Source: Butyrivibrio sp.
GTDB taxonomy: Bacteria; Bacillota; Clostridia; Lachnospirales; Lachnospiraceae
DNA length: 38,933 nucleotides
Assembly (NCBI GenBank): GCA_024680925.1
Contig: JAILBM010000443.1
Location: 1-38,933 of the forward strand
Direction: 5' to 3'
The notes under the pieces are model-generated. The model was given only the letters and a program-made list of their open reading frames with translations, made no database searches and was not told the origin of the DNA. Shown in pieces: positions 10,049-18,858 of this stretch (its first letter is position 1; every line of letters starts with the position of its first letter). The position numbers were made by a program, and so were the translations under genes.

Positions 10049-10591
10049 ATGGCAGATTCTAATATAACTAAGAATGCCTTGGCAACAGCATTAAAAAATT
10101 TAATGAAAGAAAAGCCATTTGAAAAGATTAGTATTTCTGATATATGCGATGCTTGTGGCATGAATAGGAAAAGCTTTTATTACCACTTTAAGGATAAATA
10201 CGATCTGGTCAATTGGATATTCTACGTAGATTTTGTCGGAAAAATGAATCTTGCATCCTATAAGAATGGGTGGGATCTAATCGAAGACATTTGTAATAAA
10301 TTTTACGATGACAAAGAGTTTTATGGAGAAGCCCTTAAAATAAAGGGACAAAATAATTTCCATGATTATGTATTGGAAACAATCGCACCTATAAGTGAAT
10401 TTTTTATTCAGGATTTGTATAAAGAGGAAAAATTACAGGATTTCTTTGTTACCTTTTTTGGAGATGCTTTTTTACAGGCTATTATGAGATGGCTTACGGA
10501 AGGTATGCAGATAACTCCTGACGAATTTGTTTCCAGACTAAAAATAATAAGTCTTGGACTTGCAGTTAAAATTATTGAAGATGAAAAATAA
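10049..10591 (+). CDS. TetR/AcrR-family transcriptional regulator
   Basis: N-terminal HTH KNALATALKNLMKEKPFEKISISDICDACGMNRKSFYYHFKDKYDLVNWIF. ATG 10049 (RBS aggggt) preferred over TTG 10034 of the ORF track. About 25 bp downstream of sufU. Confidence 0.88.
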   Translation: MADSNITKNALATALKNLMKEKPFEKISISDICDACGMNRKSFYYHFKDKYDLVNWIFYVDFVGKMNLASYKNGWDLIEDICNKFYDDKEFYGEALKIKGQNNFHDYVLETIAPISEFFIQDLYKEEKLQDFFVTFFGDAFLQAIMRWLTEGMQITPDEFVSRLKIISLGLAVKIIEDEK

Positions 10592-10673
10592 GTGTCGAAA
10601 CTGATTTAAAAGCTTCCAAAAAGGATTATTTAATCTACTTTGGAAGAATTAAATCGGTAATCGGCACTTTTTT
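10590..10673. terminator. Three-tier bidirectional intrinsic terminator between convergent genes
   Basis: Nested pairings GTGtCGA/TCGGCAC, GATTTAA/TTAAATC, CTTCCAAA/TTTGGAAG followed by TTTTTT on + and an A/T-rich tail (ACTTATTTTT) on -; sits between the TetR gene (+) and the 10691 gene (-). Confidence 0.8.
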
Positions 10674-10690
10674 ATATCTATTTATAAAGT

Positions 10691-11728
10691 TTATTTATCA
10701 TCTGTTTCTTCAAATTCAGGCATTGTTTTTTTGATAATATCTGTAAGGGCAATGTCGTTATTTATTATATTCAGCTGAGAATCATTATTGGAATATACAC
10801 TACCATCGTTATCAAATCTAAGTGAGCAATCTGAATGGCATAAAATTGTACTTATAAGGTTTGAATCGTACAGTAAATCCCAGAGAATGGCAGGAACCTC
10901 CTGATTTAATCTAAGGTCTTTAATAATAGGACCTGCAGAAGTTTTGCAGGTAGAATCTTTTAACATAAAAATCATCCCACTGTGATAGTCAAGCAATGAA
11001 TTGTAATATTCAGGATTTGATAGTTTATCAATATCTTCCTCGTTATAAACCTTATATATGGAAAAAAGAACTCCTGAGTCATGCAGCAGCTGACAGGTAT
11101 CTTTGGCATTTGGAGAATCCGCATTTACCAGTAAAAGTACATTTGCGGCCTTTTTGAGCTTAGAAGCCTGTACAGATGTAACCTGAGCATCACTTAATAA
11201 ATAAAAGAAACCACAGTACTCATTTTTTATAAAAAGATCATATATATCAGTATTAGTAGAAAATTCACCGTCATTTAAAATACAATAGGTGTTACAACCA
11301 AGAGGTTGAGCCTGATCTATAATTTTTTGCATATCTTTGGTTTGGATAGATGAATGGGAAGAATCAGCAGGTTCATATCTAAAATCTATGACCCAGGGAA
11401 TATAAAAACCCAGTTCCTGTGATTTTTTTCTAAGAACCCTTGCATAATAGGTCCAACTGTCATAACCCATATTAATACCAAAGGTTTTAATACAGTTAAA
11501 GTCTGTTGTGAAAATAAAGTCCTGAAGTAATTTATAATAAGGACTGTCTTCTTTTTTTAGTATTGTAGTTATAACTTCAAATATTTCTGGCTGAAATCTT
11601 CCTGTAGAAAACTGCCTGCCCATATCTGCCAGCTTTCTAAGGGTTCTTTTGGGATCATCAGCCATTTCTTTAATACCACGGTCTACAGCAGTGGTGATCA
11701 TAAGACGTGTAATATTTTTTGTATCCAA
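10691..11728 (-). CDS. Radical SAM-like paralog lacking the cluster-binding cysteines (putative pseudoenzyme)
   Basis: Co-linear by eye with the adjacent 11941-13431 radical SAM protein (INMGYDSWTYYARVLRKKSQELGFYIPWVIDF vs LNLGYEAFFHGTKTIRANREKYNCNIPWLILF), but CxxxCxxC is absent (RYEPADSSHSS) and GGEP reads NDGEF. Confidence 0.75.
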   Translation of the reverse strand: MDTKNITRLMITTAVDRGIKEMADDPKRTLRKLADMGRQFSTGRFQPEIFEVITTILKKEDSPYYKLLQDFIFTTDFNCIKTFGINMGYDSWTYYARVLRKKSQELGFYIPWVIDFRYEPADSSHSSIQTKDMQKIIDQAQPLGCNTYCILNDGEFSTNTDIYDLFIKNEYCGFFYLLSDAQVTSVQASKLKKAANVLLLVNADSPNAKDTCQLLHDSGVLFSIYKVYNEEDIDKLSNPEYYNSLLDYHSGMIFMLKDSTCKTSAGPIIKDLRLNQEVPAILWDLLYDSNLISTILCHSDCSLRFDNDGSVYSNNDSQLNIINNDIALTDIIKKTMPEFEETDDK

Positions 11729-11940
11729 TTTTTTCTCCGTAATAATAATTTACTTAAAATTTACTTACTGATTATATCTTATCATCAATGTTATTTCATT
11801 AAAAAGTGTAAAAAAACGGACAGAATAATGAGTTTGTCCAAAAATACGACGAATAAATTTTTTTGACCAATGAAGAAAGAAATTGACACACCTATAATGA
11901 AAATATAAGAGGGGTATTTTATATATTAGGAGGATAGATT

Positions 11941-13431
11941 ATGGCTAAAGTGGTACAACATGTTTCACACGCAGCACAAAGAGAGTTTTTTAAAGTATTA
12001 ATTGATCATTTTTACGACAATATCGATAAATCAGAGGATAGAACAAAAACATATTTAAAACTGGTGGACCAGTACGAAAAATTCATGGGTGGCGGTTCTG
12101 ATAAGAAAAATGTTGAAGCAGTACGTAAGGCATTTAATGATCCAAATAACCGCTGGGTAAAGTTTTTAAACAGAATTATTGATGAAACAGATCCTACATA
12201 TGCAAAAAAACTTTTGTTAAACCTTGGTTATGAGGCGTTTTTCCATGGAACAAAGACTATAAGGGCAAACAGAGAAAAGTATAATTGCAATATTCCATGG
12301 CTCATATTATTTGATCCTACCATGGCTTGTAATATGCACTGTGTAGGATGCTGGTCCGGAACATACGGACATAAGTCAAATCTTTCATTCGAGGATATGG
12401 ATAAAATAGTTTCACAGGGCAAAGAACTGGGTGTATATGTATACATGATGACCGGTGGAGAGCCAACTACAAGAATGAAAGAAATCTTTAAGCTTGCTGA
12501 GAAGCACAATGATTGCTTCTTTGGATTATATTCAAATTCAACTCTTATAACAGATGAGATGTGCGAAAGGGTTAGAGAACTGGGCAATATAACATTTATG
12601 TTGTCATTGGAAGGAACGCCTGACACAAACGATTCAAGACGTGGTGACGGACACTACAAGGCGGTAATGACAGCAATGGACAGATTAAAGGCCCATGGAA
12701 TAATCTTTGGAACATCTGTATGTTACACTAGGGACAATATTGAAGCTGTTACAAGTGATGAATTTTTCCATCTGTTAGAGGAAAAAGGAGCAAGATTTGG
12801 ATTTTACTTCCATCTGATGCCTGTTGGAAATAATGCAGCTCCGGAGCTCATGCCAACAGTTGAACAGAGAAAGTACATAATCAATAGAATTCGAGAAGTA
12901 CGTTCTCCTGAGTCAAACATTGAGTTCTTCCCAATGGATTTCCAAAACGACGGAGAAGCAGTTGGAGGCTGTATCGCAGGTGGAAGAAATTACTTCCATA
13001 TAAATTCAAACGGTGATGCTGAGCCTTGTGTATTTATTCATTTCTCAAATACTAACATACATGATAATTCTATTCTTGAAATGTTACAGAGTCCGTTGTT
13101 TATGGCATATCATGAGGGACAGCCATTTAACAGAAATCATCTTCGTCCATGCCCAATGCTGGAGAATCCTGATCTTCTCAGAGAAATGGTACAAAAAACG
13201 GGAGCACATCAGACTAACCAGGAGAGCCCGGAAGAAGTTGATCATCTCTGTGCTAAATGCGATGAATATGCGGCAAAATGGGCACCTGTTGCAGATGAAA
13301 TCTGGGCAAATCAGAAGCATAAAAAGCCGGCCTATGAAAATTATGCAAAGGAAAAGAGAGAGCATCCTGAGCTTGCAGCTTTTGAGCATGTACCAATGAT
13401 TCAGGAAGAAAAAATTGAAAAACGAGCTTAA
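11941..13431 (+). CDS. Radical SAM protein with C-terminal SPASM-like cysteine region
   Basis: CNMHCVGCW (CxxxCxxC), MMTGGEPT, N-terminal helical extension, C-terminal cysteines (INSNGDAEPCVFIHFS, LRPCPMLEN, DHLCAKCDEYA). Confidence 0.92.
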   Translation: MAKVVQHVSHAAQREFFKVLIDHFYDNIDKSEDRTKTYLKLVDQYEKFMGGGSDKKNVEAVRKAFNDPNNRWVKFLNRIIDETDPTYAKKLLLNLGYEAFFHGTKTIRANREKYNCNIPWLILFDPTMACNMHCVGCWSGTYGHKSNLSFEDMDKIVSQGKELGVYVYMMTGGEPTTRMKEIFKLAEKHNDCFFGLYSNSTLITDEMCERVRELGNITFMLSLEGTPDTNDSRRGDGHYKAVMTAMDRLKAHGIIFGTSVCYTRDNIEAVTSDEFFHLLEEKGARFGFYFHLMPVGNNAAPELMPTVEQRKYIINRIREVRSPESNIEFFPMDFQNDGEAVGGCIAGGRNYFHINSNGDAEPCVFIHFSNTNIHDNSILEMLQSPLFMAYHEGQPFNRNHLRPCPMLENPDLLREMVQKTGAHQTNQESPEEVDHLCAKCDEYAAKWAPVADEIWANQKHKKPAYENYAKEKREHPELAAFEHVPMIQEEKIEKRA

Positions 13432-13437
13432 TGCTTT

Positions 13438-13471
13438 AAAGGAGTCTTGCTTTTAACAAGGCTCCTTTTTT
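13438..13471 (+). terminator. Intrinsic terminator of radical SAM gene
   Basis: GGAGtCTTGc-ttttaa-cAAGgCTCC followed by TTTTTT. Confidence 0.8.
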
Positions 13472-13637
13472 AGAACTTTTATCTATAAAGCAATCCATGC
13501 CGACACACTCGGCAAAGCAGAGATTTTTCTCTTTGTCGCGGTGTAGGCCGTATATAAAAATAATTCAAATCTCATTTCATTGTGCAAGTACATTCGAAGT
13601 GATTTGAGTTAAATTTTTGTATGGCGAAATTTACGCA

Positions 13638-13681
13638 CAAAAAAAGTACCATCCCCATAGCTTAGCTACGAAAACAGTACT
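13638..13681 (-). terminator. Probable terminator of tRNA-Lys
   Basis: Minus strand reads AGTAC...TAGCTaAGCTA...GTACTTTTTTT just downstream of the tRNA 3' end. Confidence 0.6.
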
Positions 13682-13686
13682 CGGCG

Positions 13687-13759
13687 TGCGCTGCCAGGGT
13701 CTCGAACCCTGGACAACCTGATTAAGAGTCAGGTGCTCTACCAACTGAGCTAGCAGCGC
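13687..13759 (-). tRNA. tRNA-Lys (anticodon CUU)
   Basis: Minus strand folds as 73-nt cloverleaf: GCGCTGC-TA-GCTC-AGTTGGTA-GAGC-A-CCTGA-CTCTTAA-TCAGG-TTGTC-CAGGG-TTCGAGA-CCCTG-GCAGCGC-A. No CCA encoded. Confidence 0.95.
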
Positions 13760-13796
13760 ATTTATTTAATTTGTATCGCTCTCAGCGACAAGTGAT

Positions 13797-13825
13797 ATAT
13801 TACTACGAACTGAATTACTTTGCAA
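13797..13825 (-). promoter_or_regulatory. Candidate sigma-A promoter of tRNA-Lys
   Basis: Minus strand TTGCAA, 17-bp spacer, TAATAT, upstream of the tRNA. Confidence 0.5.
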
Positions 13826-13976
13826 GTACTTTTTTGAAAAAAATTGAAAAAATTTATTTTTTGTTTAGAAAGCATTGAAAATAAAGGCTTTTGCTAATAA
13901 AAATTTTATTTAAGGATATTCAAAACCAAGTTACATAAGTTAAAATGAAGCATATAATTATTTAGAGGTTGAAAAA

Positions 13977-14747
13977 ATGATATTTGATACACATGCGCAT
14001 TATGATGATGAACAGTTTGATGCTGACAGACAGGAACTTTTAAACAGCTTTAAAGCAGCAGGTATAGGAACAGTAGTAAATGCTGCATCCAATATAGAGA
14101 GCTGCCATAATATTTTAAAACTTATAGAGGAATATTCTTTTATCTACGGAACCTTAGGAATTCACCCAAGCGATTGTAAAGATCTGACAGAAGAAGATTT
14201 TAAATGGATAAAAGCCCAGACATCAAATCCCAAAATTGTTGCCATTGGGGAAATCGGTCTTGATTATTACTGGCCTGAGCCGGATCATGAAATTCAACAA
14301 AAATGGTTTGAAAGACAGCTCAATCTTGCAAAAGAAGTCAATCTTCCGGTAGTAATACATTCAAGGGATGCCGCCCAGGATACACTTGAGATGATAAAAA
14401 GTGCAAATTTGCCACCGCAGACTGTGGATATTCACTGCTTTTCATATTCCAGGGAGATGGCAAGAGAATATTTAAATATGGGCTATTATTTGGGAATCGG
14501 AGGTGTAGTAACCTTTAAAAATGGCAAAAAGTTAAAGGAAGTTGTTGAATATGCACCTATAGAAAACATTCTTTTGGAAACAGATTGCCCCTATCTTTCA
14601 CCGGAACCAAACAGGGGCAAGAGGAATTCATCCTTAAATTTACCTTATGTAATTGAAAAGATTGCAGAAATAAAGAATATGGATGTAGATGACGTTATAA
14701 GCATTACAGAAAAAAATGCGAGAAATTTCTATAAAAAAGTTAATTAA
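13977..14747 (+). CDS. tatD: TatD family metal-dependent hydrolase/DNase
   Basis: MIFDTHAHYDDEQFD, GTLGIHPSD, AIGEIGLDYYW, VVIHSRDA, LLETDCPYLSPEPNRGKRNSS. Confidence 0.95.
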   Translation: MIFDTHAHYDDEQFDADRQELLNSFKAAGIGTVVNAASNIESCHNILKLIEEYSFIYGTLGIHPSDCKDLTEEDFKWIKAQTSNPKIVAIGEIGLDYYWPEPDHEIQQKWFERQLNLAKEVNLPVVIHSRDAAQDTLEMIKSANLPPQTVDIHCFSYSREMAREYLNMGYYLGIGGVVTFKNGKKLKEVVEYAPIENILLETDCPYLSPEPNRGKRNSSLNLPYVIEKIAEIKNMDVDDVISITEKNARNFYKKVN

Positions 14748-14826
14748 TTTTATAAAATATAAAAACCTGTCTTCATCTGTGATAATATGGTAAGGGATTT
14801 TATATTTAATAGTAAAAGAGGTATTT

Positions 14827-15693
14827 ATGGCATATCTGGGTAATTCTAAAAACACCTTGGAGATTGTAAAGAAATATAATTTAAGTATTCAAAAGAAATT
14901 CGGTCAGAATTTTTTGATAGACAGTAATGTACTCGAAGGCATAGTAGAGGCTTCAGGCATTACAAAAGATGACTGTGTACTTGAAATAGGCCCCGGAATA
15001 GGAACTATGACACAGTACCTTGCAGAAAACGCAAGGGAAGTTGTATCCATAGAGATAGATAAGGCGCTTATCCCTATTTTAAAGGATACCTTGTCCGAAT
15101 ATAATAATGTAACGATTATTAACAATGATGTTTTAAAAACAGATATTGAAGAAATTGTAAGAGAGCATAATGGTGGAAAGCCTGTAAAAGTTGTGGCTAA
15201 TCTTCCTTACTATATAACAACACCTATCATTATGAGATTGTTTGAAGAGCACCTTCCCATAGATAGTATAACTGTCATGGTACAAAAGGAGGTGGCAGAC
15301 AGAATGGAAACGGGCCCCGGATCAAAGGATTACGGTGCTTTGTCACTGGCTGTTCAGTATTATGCAAAACCTTCAACAGTTATGGTAGTTCCGCCTTCAA
15401 GCTTTATACCACAGCCTGGAGTAAGCTCTGAGATTATTCACCTTGAGTGCTATAAGGAACTTCCTGTTACCGCATCAGATGAGGAGCTGATGTTCAGGAT
15501 TATCAGAGCTGCTTTTAATCAGCGTAGAAAGACAATGCTTAATAGCGTTTCATCCCTGGGAGAGTTTTCAAAGGCAGATATTCAAAGTGCATTGGAAAAA
15601 ATGGGACTTTCATCTACGGTCAGAGGTGAGGCACTATCTCTTGAGGAATTTGCCGCTTTTTCGGATTTATTAAAAGCATCGAAAGTGCAGTGA
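14827..15693 (+). CDS. rsmA: 16S rRNA (adenine1518-N6/adenine1519-N6)-dimethyltransferase
   Basis: KKFGQNFLID, VLEIGPGIGTMTQYLA, VVANLPYYITTPI, VPPSSFIPQPGVSS, RAAFNQRRKTMLN. Confidence 0.96.
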   Translation: MAYLGNSKNTLEIVKKYNLSIQKKFGQNFLIDSNVLEGIVEASGITKDDCVLEIGPGIGTMTQYLAENAREVVSIEIDKALIPILKDTLSEYNNVTIINNDVLKTDIEEIVREHNGGKPVKVVANLPYYITTPIIMRLFEEHLPIDSITVMVQKEVADRMETGPGSKDYGALSLAVQYYAKPSTVMVVPPSSFIPQPGVSSEIIHLECYKELPVTASDEELMFRIIRAAFNQRRKTMLNSVSSLGEFSKADIQSALEKMGLSSTVRGEALSLEEFAAFSDLLKASKVQ

Positions 15694-15806
15694 AATCAAA
15701 GATAAATAGGCGCTTTGACCTTTTGACATAGATATAGGCGTATGATAAACTTAACACTAGATATTGTATATAAATAGGAAAATACACCAAAAGAGGTGGG
15801 GATATT

Positions 15807-18800
15807 TTGGATAAGTATGAATATAAAGTAAGAGCTGACGAAATTAAGTCTCTCATTAAGGAAAGAAGATTTGCTGAGGCAGTTGAGATTGCAGATATTA
15901 TTGACTGGAAAAGAGTTAAAAGTATTGCAATGCTCTGCACTATAAGTGATCTGTATAAATATAACAGAAGATTTGAAGAAAGTAAGGATATACTCCTTTT
16001 AGCCTATGATAGATACCCTTTAGGCAGAAATATAGTATATTCTCTGTGCGAATTATCCATAAAAATGGGTGAATTTGTTCAGGCAATTGAATACTACAAA
16101 GAATTTGTAAGAATTGCACCAAGAGATACAGCAAGATATATATTGCAGTATAAGCTGTATGAGGCTCAGGATGTAAGTCTTGAGGAGAGGATAGCGGTAC
16201 TCGAAGAGCTCAAAAAGCACGATTATAAAGAGAAATGGGCATATGAACTTGCATATCTTTATCACAGAGTGGGACTTACTACTGAGTGCGTAGAAGAATG
16301 CGATGAAATGTTTCTTTGGTTCGGAGAGGGAAGATACGTTATGAAGGCTCTTGAGCTTAAGGCACTTCATGAACCACTTTCCCCTGAGCAGCAGGATAGA
16401 TATACAAGATATAAGAGTGGGTTTACAGGCGGAGTAACTGAATCTGTGCTGGATGAAAAAGAAGAATCGGAAGGTGAGAATCTTGTTAAGCAGCCAACTA
16501 AAGAGCTGCCACCTGTTGAACAGACTTATGACCAGCAATATGTACAGAATCAGTACACTAATCCGGAAGTACAGTATAATCAGGCATATGCACAGCAACA
16601 GTACGATCCACAAAATCAGTACTCACAGACTGATAATTCTTATCAATATGATAATCAGCAGCAGTACCAAAATGCATATGAGTATATACAGAACCAGGGG
16701 TATAATCAGGTTACGGATGACACAAGAGTTTTTTCACCTGTTTCTGATGAAACAAAGGTTTATTCAGCAGTTTCAGATGAGACAAAAGTATTTGAACAGC
16801 CGGTGGTGGAAAATGATATAGAGATTAAACCTGTAGATGTAGGAAACTTTAATACTATTAACTTACAGGAAGCTCTTGCAGAAAGCCTTAGAGAAGTCAT
16901 TGGAGATGATCAGGAAACTAAGGCCTTTTCCGGTGCGGAAAATTATCAAAATGCTTCAGAAGCTCCTGATATGCAGGAAGTATTTTTTAACACTCAGGAA
17001 CAGGAACCTGAAAAGATTGCAGCTACAATGACATCAGAATTTGAAGCTCAGCTTCAAAAAGAAGATCCATTTGTAAGAGCAGCTCAAAGACACCAGGAAT
17101 CCGGACCTAAAAACAGTAACGGAGAAGCTTTACAGCATAATGGCTTTGCAGTACCCTTTACGGATGAACCTCTTCAGGATGAAGTTCCGGGTGCTGTAAT
17201 AAAACCAAATGTCAGATATAAATCAGATAATCACTTTGAGAATATTTTATCCCAGGATTATGACGGACAGATAAGTATGGTTGTTCAGGAAGAAAAACAG
17301 GTTGAACAGCAGATTACAGGTCAGATAAGTATCTCTGATTTTATGGAAAACTGGGAGCAATACAAGAAACAGCAACAACAGCAACAGCTTGACAGAATTA
17401 AAAAGCGTGTTTCAGATGAAACCGGTGATATGTTTGCTGATTTCGATGAAAAAACCAAGGCAGGTCTTCAGGAGAGAATTGAAAAGGCTATAGCTGATGC
17501 GCTTCAAAAAGAAAAGGAAGAGAATGTTCATTCCAAGAAGGCCAAAGAGCGTCAGGAACAGCTTTTAAATGAGGTTGTTTCACAGGTGGTAGATTCTGAA
17601 GAAGATGAGCCTGTAGAAATTACTCCGGGATCTACAGTAAAACCGGATAATATAATAACTCCTGAATATTCAAGTGAAGGCCTTGAAGATTTGGCCAGAA
17701 AAACTTTAAAAACAATTGATGACAGGAAAAATAAATCTAAAGAAGGCACTGTAGAGACAGAAACTACCGAAGAAATATCAGAGGAGCCTTCAGAAGAAGC
17801 ACTTCAGGATTTGGAATCTGAAGATGAGGCTGTTTTACAGGAAGCTGTTGAAAATGATAAAGAGATAACTGAGACTGAGGAAGAAACTGCAGAAGAGACA
17901 GAGATAGAAGCAGAAGATTCCCAGGCAGTATCAGAAACTGAAAGCGAAATTTCAGATAAGGATGATGCCGAAGTTATAAAGGAAAAGAAAGCTGATAAAG
18001 AGAAAAAGAAGCAGCCTGTAGAAAAGCTTTATAAGGATAGTGATGAAGAAAAAACTGAGAAATCAGTTGACAAGGAATCAAGAGAAATAGAAGAACGTGT
18101 AAGAACTATGACTCCTGAGGAAAAGGAACTTTTTGGACCATATATACATCACAAAAAATCCAGAAGACAAATTATAAATGCCATAGATTCACTTAGCATG
18201 GCATCTTATACCAATAATGCAATAGTTACAGGAGAAGAAGGCGCAGGTACAGTTTCACTTGCAAAGGGACTTATTAAGTCTGTGCAGGTTTCTGATTCTA
18301 ATTTCTCAGGTAAGGTAGCAAAGATAACAGCTAACTCTCTTAACAAAAAGAGTGTAAATACAATTTTAGAAAAGCTTTCAAATGGTGCTTTGATTATTCA
18401 GAGGGCAACAGATATGAAGGCTGATACAGTAGCTAATCTGCAAAAGGCATTGCAGAACGAGAATAGAGGAATGATAGTAATCCTTGAAGATACCAAGGAA
18501 GAAATTGATAAATTCCTTGAAAAGAATCCGGGACTTAAGGAAAGCTTTAATGTCAGAGTTGATATTGAAGCCTTGGATGATGAGTCTCTTGTGGCATATG
18601 CAAAGCAATATGCCCTGGAAAAAGAGTATGCAATAGATAATTTGGGAATACTGGCATTGCATACCTGTATAGAAGAGCGTCAGACACTTGATCATGATGT
18701 TACACTTGCAGAAGTAAAGGATATTGTAGACGATGCAATATACTATGCGGATAAGAAAAGTGTTTCACATTTTGTCGATACGCTGGTAGGAAAAAGATTT

Positions 18801-18848
18801 GATGATGAAGATATGATTATTCTAAGAGAAAAAGATTTCATGCATTGA
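15807..18848 (+). CDS. TPR protein with Gln/Asn- and Glu-rich linker and C-terminal degenerate AAA+ (CbbX/SpoVK-like) domain
   Basis: TTG start with RBS aagaggtgg. N-terminal TPR-like helices; C-terminal [12 protein letters not shown] in the Walker A position, [11 protein letters not shown] in the Walker B position, [39 protein letters not shown] matching the CbbX/SpoVK sensor region pattern. Confidence 0.85.
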   Translation: MDKYEYKVRADEIKSLIKERRFAEAVEIADIIDWKRVKSIAMLCTISDLYKYNRRFEESKDILLLAYDRYPLGRNIVYSLCELSIKMGEFVQAIEYYKEFVRIAPRDTARYILQYKLYEAQDVSLEERIAVLEELKKHDYKEKWAYELAYLYHRVGLTTECVEECDEMFLWFGEGRYVMKALELKALHEPLSPEQQDRYTRYKSGFTGGVTESVLDEKEESEGENLVKQPTKELPPVEQTYDQQYVQNQYTNPEVQYNQAYAQQQYDPQNQYSQTDNSYQYDNQQQYQNAYEYIQNQGYNQVTDDTRVFSPVSDETKVYSAVSDETKVFEQPVVENDIEIKPVDVGNFNTINLQEALAESLREVIGDDQETKAFSGAENYQNASEAPDMQEVFFNTQEQEPEKIAATMTSEFEAQLQKEDPFVRAAQRHQESGPKNSNGEALQHNGFAVPFTDEPLQDEVPGAVIKPNVRYKSDNHFENILSQDYDGQISMVVQEEKQVEQQITGQISISDFMENWEQYKKQQQQQQLDRIKKRVSDETGDMFADFDEKTKAGLQERIEKAIADALQKEKEENVHSKKAKERQEQLLNEVVSQVVDSEEDEPVEITPGSTVKPDNIITPEYSSEGLEDLARKTLKTIDDRKNKSKEGTVETETTEEISEEPSEEALQDLESEDEAVLQEAVENDKEITETEEETAEETEIEAEDSQAVSETESEISDKDDAEVIKEKKADKEKKKQPVEKLYKDSDEEKTEKSVDKESREIEERVRTMTPEEKELFGPYIHHKKSRRQIINAIDSLSMASYTNNAIVTGEEGAGTVSLAKGLIKSVQVSDSNFSGKVAKITANSLNKKSVNTILEKLSNGALIIQRATDMKADTVANLQKALQNENRGMIVILEDTKEEIDKFLEKNPGLKESFNVRVDIEALDDESLVAYAKQYALEKEYAIDNLGILALHTCIEERQTLDHDVTLAEVKDIVDDAIYYADKKSVSHFVDTLVGKRFDDEDMIILREKDFMH

Positions 18849-18858
18849 GGGGGCAAAT

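Noticed and set aside
11883-11898. TTGACA and TATAAT upstream of the radical SAM gene as a sigma-A promoter
   Set aside because: Perfect hexamers but only 4 bp apart; they cannot form one -35/-10 pair. Either may work with another partner, but none was convincing.
11729-11940. Short peptide precursor for the radical SAM enzyme (RiPP system)
   Set aside because: No small ORF with leader-like composition or good RBS was seen in the divergent intergenic region or just downstream of the enzyme.
13013-13399. Plus-strand ORF of 128 aa inside the radical SAM gene
   Set aside because: Out-of-frame overlap within a well-supported CDS, no domain motif.
16453-16821. Plus-strand 122-aa ORF inside the TPR/pseudo-AAA gene
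   Set aside because: Alternate frame of a low-complexity Gln/Asn-rich coding stretch; no supporting features.
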